From positions 31,907 to 95,906 of the forward strand of contig CAZSAT010000010.1 of assembly GCA_964604675.1 (NCBI GenBank): 64,000 nt of DNA. Direction: 5' to 3'. The translations under genes and the position numbers were made by a program. A model generated the notes under the pieces. It did not search any database. It was not told the DNA's origin and saw nothing but the letters and a program-made list of their open reading frames with translations. Positions 61,098 through 64,000 of the stretch are shown in pieces. The DNA comes from CAZSAT01 sp964604675. GTDB lineage: Bacteria; Myxococcota_A; UBA796; CAJQPC01. The stretch's first letter is position 1. Every line of letters begins with the position of its first letter.

Positions 61098-62177
61098 ATG
61101 TACCTGCTTCTGTTGTGGTCTTGTTCCGGTAAGGACGCGGACACCGGCACGGTCGCGCCCGACACCGACGTGGTCGACTTCGACCCGGACGCCGACGAGG
61201 CGGTCGAGGAGGAGCGCGAGGACGACACGGCTCGGGCTGAGGGCGACGACACGGCCGCCGGGTCCGACAGCGGAGGGCAGGTCGACGACACCGGGGGCCA
61301 GGCGGACGACACGGGCTCGACCGACGAGCTGATCCCGGGCCCCTATGCCTCCTGCGACGGCGAGGAGACCTGGGACTTCGACCTCGATGGGGCCGACGAC
61401 ATCTACTACCGGAGCTACGACGAGAACGGCGATCTGACCGACTACGACAAGGACGACGACGCCGACGGCTCGATCGACGTCACCCGCACCTACACCTACA
61501 CGGCGGGCCGCGAGACCGGCGCCTGGTACGACGAGGACGGCGACGGCTGGTGGGACTACGCGATCTACACCAGCTACGACGCCGACGGGCTGCCGCTCAG
61601 CAAGGTCTACGACGCCGACGCCGACACGACCGAGGACCAGCGCTACGACTACGTCAACTTCGACGGCCGGGTGCAGGAGGCCTGGTACGACGCCGACGCC
61701 GACGGCACGGTGGACGTCTACTACAGCTACACCTACGACGAGAAGACCGAGCACCTGCTGTCGATCGAGGGCGATCGCGGCGGCGACGGTTCCGTGGACG
61801 CCCTCTACACCTTCACCTGGACCGTGACCGACGACGGCTACGACGCCCAGTACGAGGAGTCCGACCGGGACGAGGACGGCCTGGTCGACCACCACGACTA
61901 CAGCGTGTACGACGGCGAGGGTCGGCTGGTGGAGTTCTGGGTCGACGAAGACGCCAGCGGGGTGCCCGAGAGCCACACCTTCTGGACCTACCGCCTCGAT
62001 GGTCAGGTGGCGTCTCAGGCCGGTGACGTGTACACGGGTGAGGAGCTCTACTACAGCTACACGGCGACGTTGAGCTTCGACCTGGACGACCACGTGCAGG
62101 TGGAGGACTGGGTGTTCGAGGCGGCCGGCGGCTTCAGCTTCGCGGAGAGCGTGCATGTGTGGAGCTGCCTGCCGTAG
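61098..62177 (+). CDS. Asp/Tyr-rich lipoprotein with YD-like repeats
   Basis: 359 residues. Signal MYLLLLWSC gives a lipid Cys at 9. A very acidic linker (about 15-75, D/E/T/G) precedes a domain of about ten short repeats pairing a strand ending in Tyr with an Asp-rich turn (DLDGADDIYYRSYDENGDLTDY, DEDGDGWWDYAIYTSYDADG, DADADGTVDVYYSYTYD, DRDEDGLVDHHDYSVYDGEG). The pattern resembles RHS/YD-type beta wraps combined with calcium-loop Asp triplets. No named family recognised. The last residues VHVWSCLP hold a second Cys. Probably an outer-surface protein. Confidence 0.7.
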   Translation: MYLLLLWSCSGKDADTGTVAPDTDVVDFDPDADEAVEEEREDDTARAEGDDTAAGSDSGGQVDDTGGQADDTGSTDELIPGPYASCDGEETWDFDLDGADDIYYRSYDENGDLTDYDKDDDADGSIDVTRTYTYTAGRETGAWYDEDGDGWWDYAIYTSYDADGLPLSKVYDADADTTEDQRYDYVNFDGRVQEAWYDADADGTVDVYYSYTYDEKTEHLLSIEGDRGGDGSVDALYTFTWTVTDDGYDAQYEESDRDEDGLVDHHDYSVYDGEGRLVEFWVDEDASGVPESHTFWTYRLDGQVASQAGDVYTGEELYYSYTATLSFDLDDHVQVEDWVFEAAGGFSFAESVHVWSCLP

Positions 62178-62253
62178 GTTGCCGCCCGCGGCCCCAACGA
62201 CTCCACCGTCGACGAGCTGTTGGGAGTCACCGATACCGGTACCTGAACGTTCG

Positions 62254-63261
62254 CTACTCGGGAACAGCCAGGACAGAGCCCCACATCTCGTCGTAGTCCT
62301 CGCCCCAGCAGGCGATGTCGTCGCCGCCGGTCTCGATGGCGCAGGCGTAGCGGTAGGCGCAGGCGATCTGCTCGTAGCTGCCCTCCGGCGGCTCGGGCCA
62401 GTTCGGTGTGGTGGACAGCCGTTCGCAGCGGATGGCGCCGTCGTCGGATTCGATGCCGCACCACCAGTCTTCGGTCACACAGAAGTCGCTGAGGCCGTCG
62501 GTGGAGTCGACCTTCTCACACCCGCTGGTCGACCCACAGACCTGCACGGTGCCCGTGTCCGTGACGCCGTAGACCCTCCCAGCCATGGAGTCCCAGTGCA
62601 CGAACTCGTTGGCCTCATCCGGTAGTGGCGAGAGTTCGCTAGAGACCAGGTTGAAGCTGCCGTCCGTCATTCGGGCGACCACACTGAAGTTGAAGTTGAC
62701 CTCGGCGAAGTCGATACGGTCAGGGGACTGTATGACGTTTTCGCACTGGTCCTCGGGCCAGCACACGAAACCACCAGTCGCTGTGACGCCGACAGATCGG
62801 TATCCGTTCAATCCCATCGACGTAAACCCATGCTTCGACGGGATGTCCGTCCATCCCCAGCGATCCCAGCCCCAGCAACTGCCGACGTTTCCGTCGCCGA
62901 CGCCGCATGCCCAGAGGGAAGAAGTGTCCTTGATCCCGTCGAAGGGCAGGAAGATGGACTGCAGCCCGAGATCTTGTGGCGGGTCGCCCTCGCCGGCGTA
63001 TTCGTAGTTCAGGGCGGCGCTGTCAGGACGGTCGTCAGAGTCGATGGGCGCGTCCCCGGTCTTTCCCCAGCACTCACTACATCCGTCCGCGTGAATGCCG
63101 CACGCCATCAGAATGCCGGCCTCGACGTAGACCCATGGCGAGTCGGGGCACTTGCTGGTCGGACGCGCCTCCTGTCCGGTGTCGCCGAACCCTGGTTCGC
63201 TCGACGTCTTGCCGTTGCAGGCGAGGAAGACGCCAAGTATCACGTTGGCGATTGCGCTCAT
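62254..63261 (-). CDS. RCC1-like repeat lipoprotein
   Basis: 335 residues from ATG 63261, which overlaps the stop of the upstream gene (ATGA). Signal MSAIANVILGVFLAC has a lipobox FLAC. The body has about seven blades, each ending in a Cys-Trp or Cys-Gly element typical of bacterial RCC1-like propellers (HADGCSECWGKTGD, LWACGVGDGNVGSCWGWD, TGGFVCWPEDQCE, GTVQVCGSTSGCE, DDIACWGEDYDEM). Likely a surface-exposed propeller of unknown ligand. The base composition is visibly less GC-rich than in the rest of the window. Confidence 0.75.
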   Translation of the reverse strand: MSAIANVILGVFLACNGKTSSEPGFGDTGQEARPTSKCPDSPWVYVEAGILMACGIHADGCSECWGKTGDAPIDSDDRPDSAALNYEYAGEGDPPQDLGLQSIFLPFDGIKDTSSLWACGVGDGNVGSCWGWDRWGWTDIPSKHGFTSMGLNGYRSVGVTATGGFVCWPEDQCENVIQSPDRIDFAEVNFNFSVVARMTDGSFNLVSSELSPLPDEANEFVHWDSMAGRVYGVTDTGTVQVCGSTSGCEKVDSTDGLSDFCVTEDWWCGIESDDGAIRCERLSTTPNWPEPPEGSYEQIACAYRYACAIETGGDDIACWGEDYDEMWGSVLAVPE

Positions 63262-64000
63262 GGGCGAGCCGCCCAGCACGTCGAGGTGTAGCTGCTCCGC
63301 TCGCTCGACCCGAGCGCGGCTTGAATCGTCGACGTGAGGTCCCAGTAGGCCCCCGATGACCGGTTCACCAGGTAGGTCCTGCTGCTCAGCACGCCCTCGC
63401 CTGCGCCGACGCCTCCAGGCTTGCAGAAGACCCCGGTCACCACCCACTCCGACGTCGCGCAGAACTGTTGCTGCTTGTGGGAATACTGCCTGCAAGCTGC
63501 GTCAAACAGACCGGTGGACTCGAACCAGTCTGGCAGGTGGTGGGGAAAGGCAGGCGCGGCCGCTCCGGCGCCTCGCCCCCACCCGCCATCATTGGCATAG
63601 ACGTAGAGATTGCGCATGGTGTACGGGTTCTCATCGTCACCATCGTCACCATCTTCCTCTGGGGTCTGGTGCACGTGCGTCAAGATCTCGACGCCATCCG
63701 GGCTCCCCCCAGGATGCTGAGGAGAGGTGATGCGCGCCGGCTCGCCGAACACACTCGTCCGCCCGCGGGTGAATTCCTGCGTCTCTACCCACCTCCCCGT
63801 CGGCACCAACGGATGCACTCGGACACTCGGCTGATCACCGGACCCAGTCGTCTGCCCGTGTGTGGCCACGATCGGTTCGGTAAGATCCGCCAACGACACG
63901 GCCCAGGGCTGACGCACGTCCAAGTCACCGAAGTTCGTCTCGACAGGCCCGACGGGCGTGTCCCGCTTCGTCCACATCCCCTCGGGCCCGAGCCAACCCG
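63258..64000 (-). CDS. Unknown protein, cut by the right window edge
   Basis: The frame is open to base 64000 with no stop, so the true start is probably outside; the first ATG inside is at 63977 (239 residues). Visible parts include an Asp/Glu run (PEEDGDDGDDENP), aromatic and Gly-rich segments (NLYVYANDGGWGRGAGAAAPAF) and scattered Cys in the last 90 residues (DAACRQYSH, QQFCATSEW, GVFCKPGG, TSTCWAARP), which fits an exported protein with disulfides. No family recognised. It overlaps the RCC1-like gene by 4 bases, so the two are translated together. Confidence 0.5.
   Translation of the reverse strand, partial: GWLGPEGMWTKRDTPVGPVETNFGDLDVRQPWAVSLADLTEPIVATHGQTTGSGDQPSVRVHPLVPTGRWVETQEFTRGRTSVFGEPARITSPQHPGGSPDGVEILTHVHQTPEEDGDDGDDENPYTMRNLYVYANDGGWGRGAGAAAPAFPHHLPDWFESTGLFDAACRQYSHKQQQFCATSEWVVTGVFCKPGGVGAGEGVLSSRTYLVNRSSGAYWDLTSTIQAALGSSERSSYTSTCWAARP

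Overview
The window is very GC-rich, tightly packed DNA, most likely from a member of the Myxococcota or a related deltaproteobacterial lineage. The evidence is indirect: many Cys/Asp-rich MopE-type and DNDGDG repeat proteins, two MYXO-CTERM-like tails, hybrid histidine kinases, a PUFA-synthase-like megasynthase, and more than ten lipoproteins. A run of exactly 100 N (42865-42964) marks a scaffold gap, so this is a draft or metagenome-derived assembly. I saw no mobile element, CRISPR array, rRNA or tRNA gene, and no stretch above 300 bases without a gene.

Layout. 0-5 kb: class II aldolase, a lipoprotein, a hybrid kinase diverging from an ABC ATPase, and a zinc-ribbon membrane protein. 5-14 kb: selB, a PEGA-domain protein, a 1425-residue lipoprotein with 38 Cys-bounded DNDGDG units, then aspS. 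14-18.7 kb: a 37-residue membrane microprotein, a zinc-ribbon protein plus SPFH protein pair (YdjG/YdjI-like), an Ntn-type isoaspartyl peptidase/asparaginase and a degenerate HATPase-like protein. 18.7-32.6 kb: a secretome block with FG-GAP propellers, a subtilisin, an MBL-like protein, an epimerase, a second DNDGDG lipoprotein, a putative beta-barrel protein with a structured leader, and a MopE-repeat lectin-like lipoprotein. 32.6-35.7 kb: two overlapping HAL/PAL-family genes, one with an Ser-Ser-Gly active-site motif and one that has lost both the MIO serine and the catalytic tyrosine loop. 36.4-47 kb: one about 3270-residue megasynthase (NPD-like, KS, AT, ACP, KS, at least three ACPs, KR, DH, PPTase) followed by a GNAT acetyltransferase. 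47-49.7 kb: receiver, CheX-like phosphatase and hybrid kinase operon. 49.6-64 kb: sulfatase-like lipoprotein, COQ4-like protein, GHL10 hydrolase, beta-helix lipoprotein, exported MsrA and MsrB flanking a VIT/VWA-sigma factor-small protein operon, DoxX, a PqqC/TenA-fold protein, and more surface proteins up to a gene cut by the right edge.

Common themes. Cell-surface display dominates. Many exported proteins have unusually short signal peptides (6-11 residues) without Lys/Arg, often with the start fixed by an in-frame stop just upstream. A -10-like hexamer sits 5-7 bases before at least nine start codons, which suggests leaderless transcripts; several divergent gene pairs share one such element in 22-39 bp. 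The best candidates for new biology are the megasynthase, whose readable ACPs all carry Thr instead of Ser at the phosphopantetheine site, the active/pseudoenzyme HAL pair, the giant alternating-repeat lipoprotein, and the hairpin and poly-C leader at 29.9-30.0 kb.
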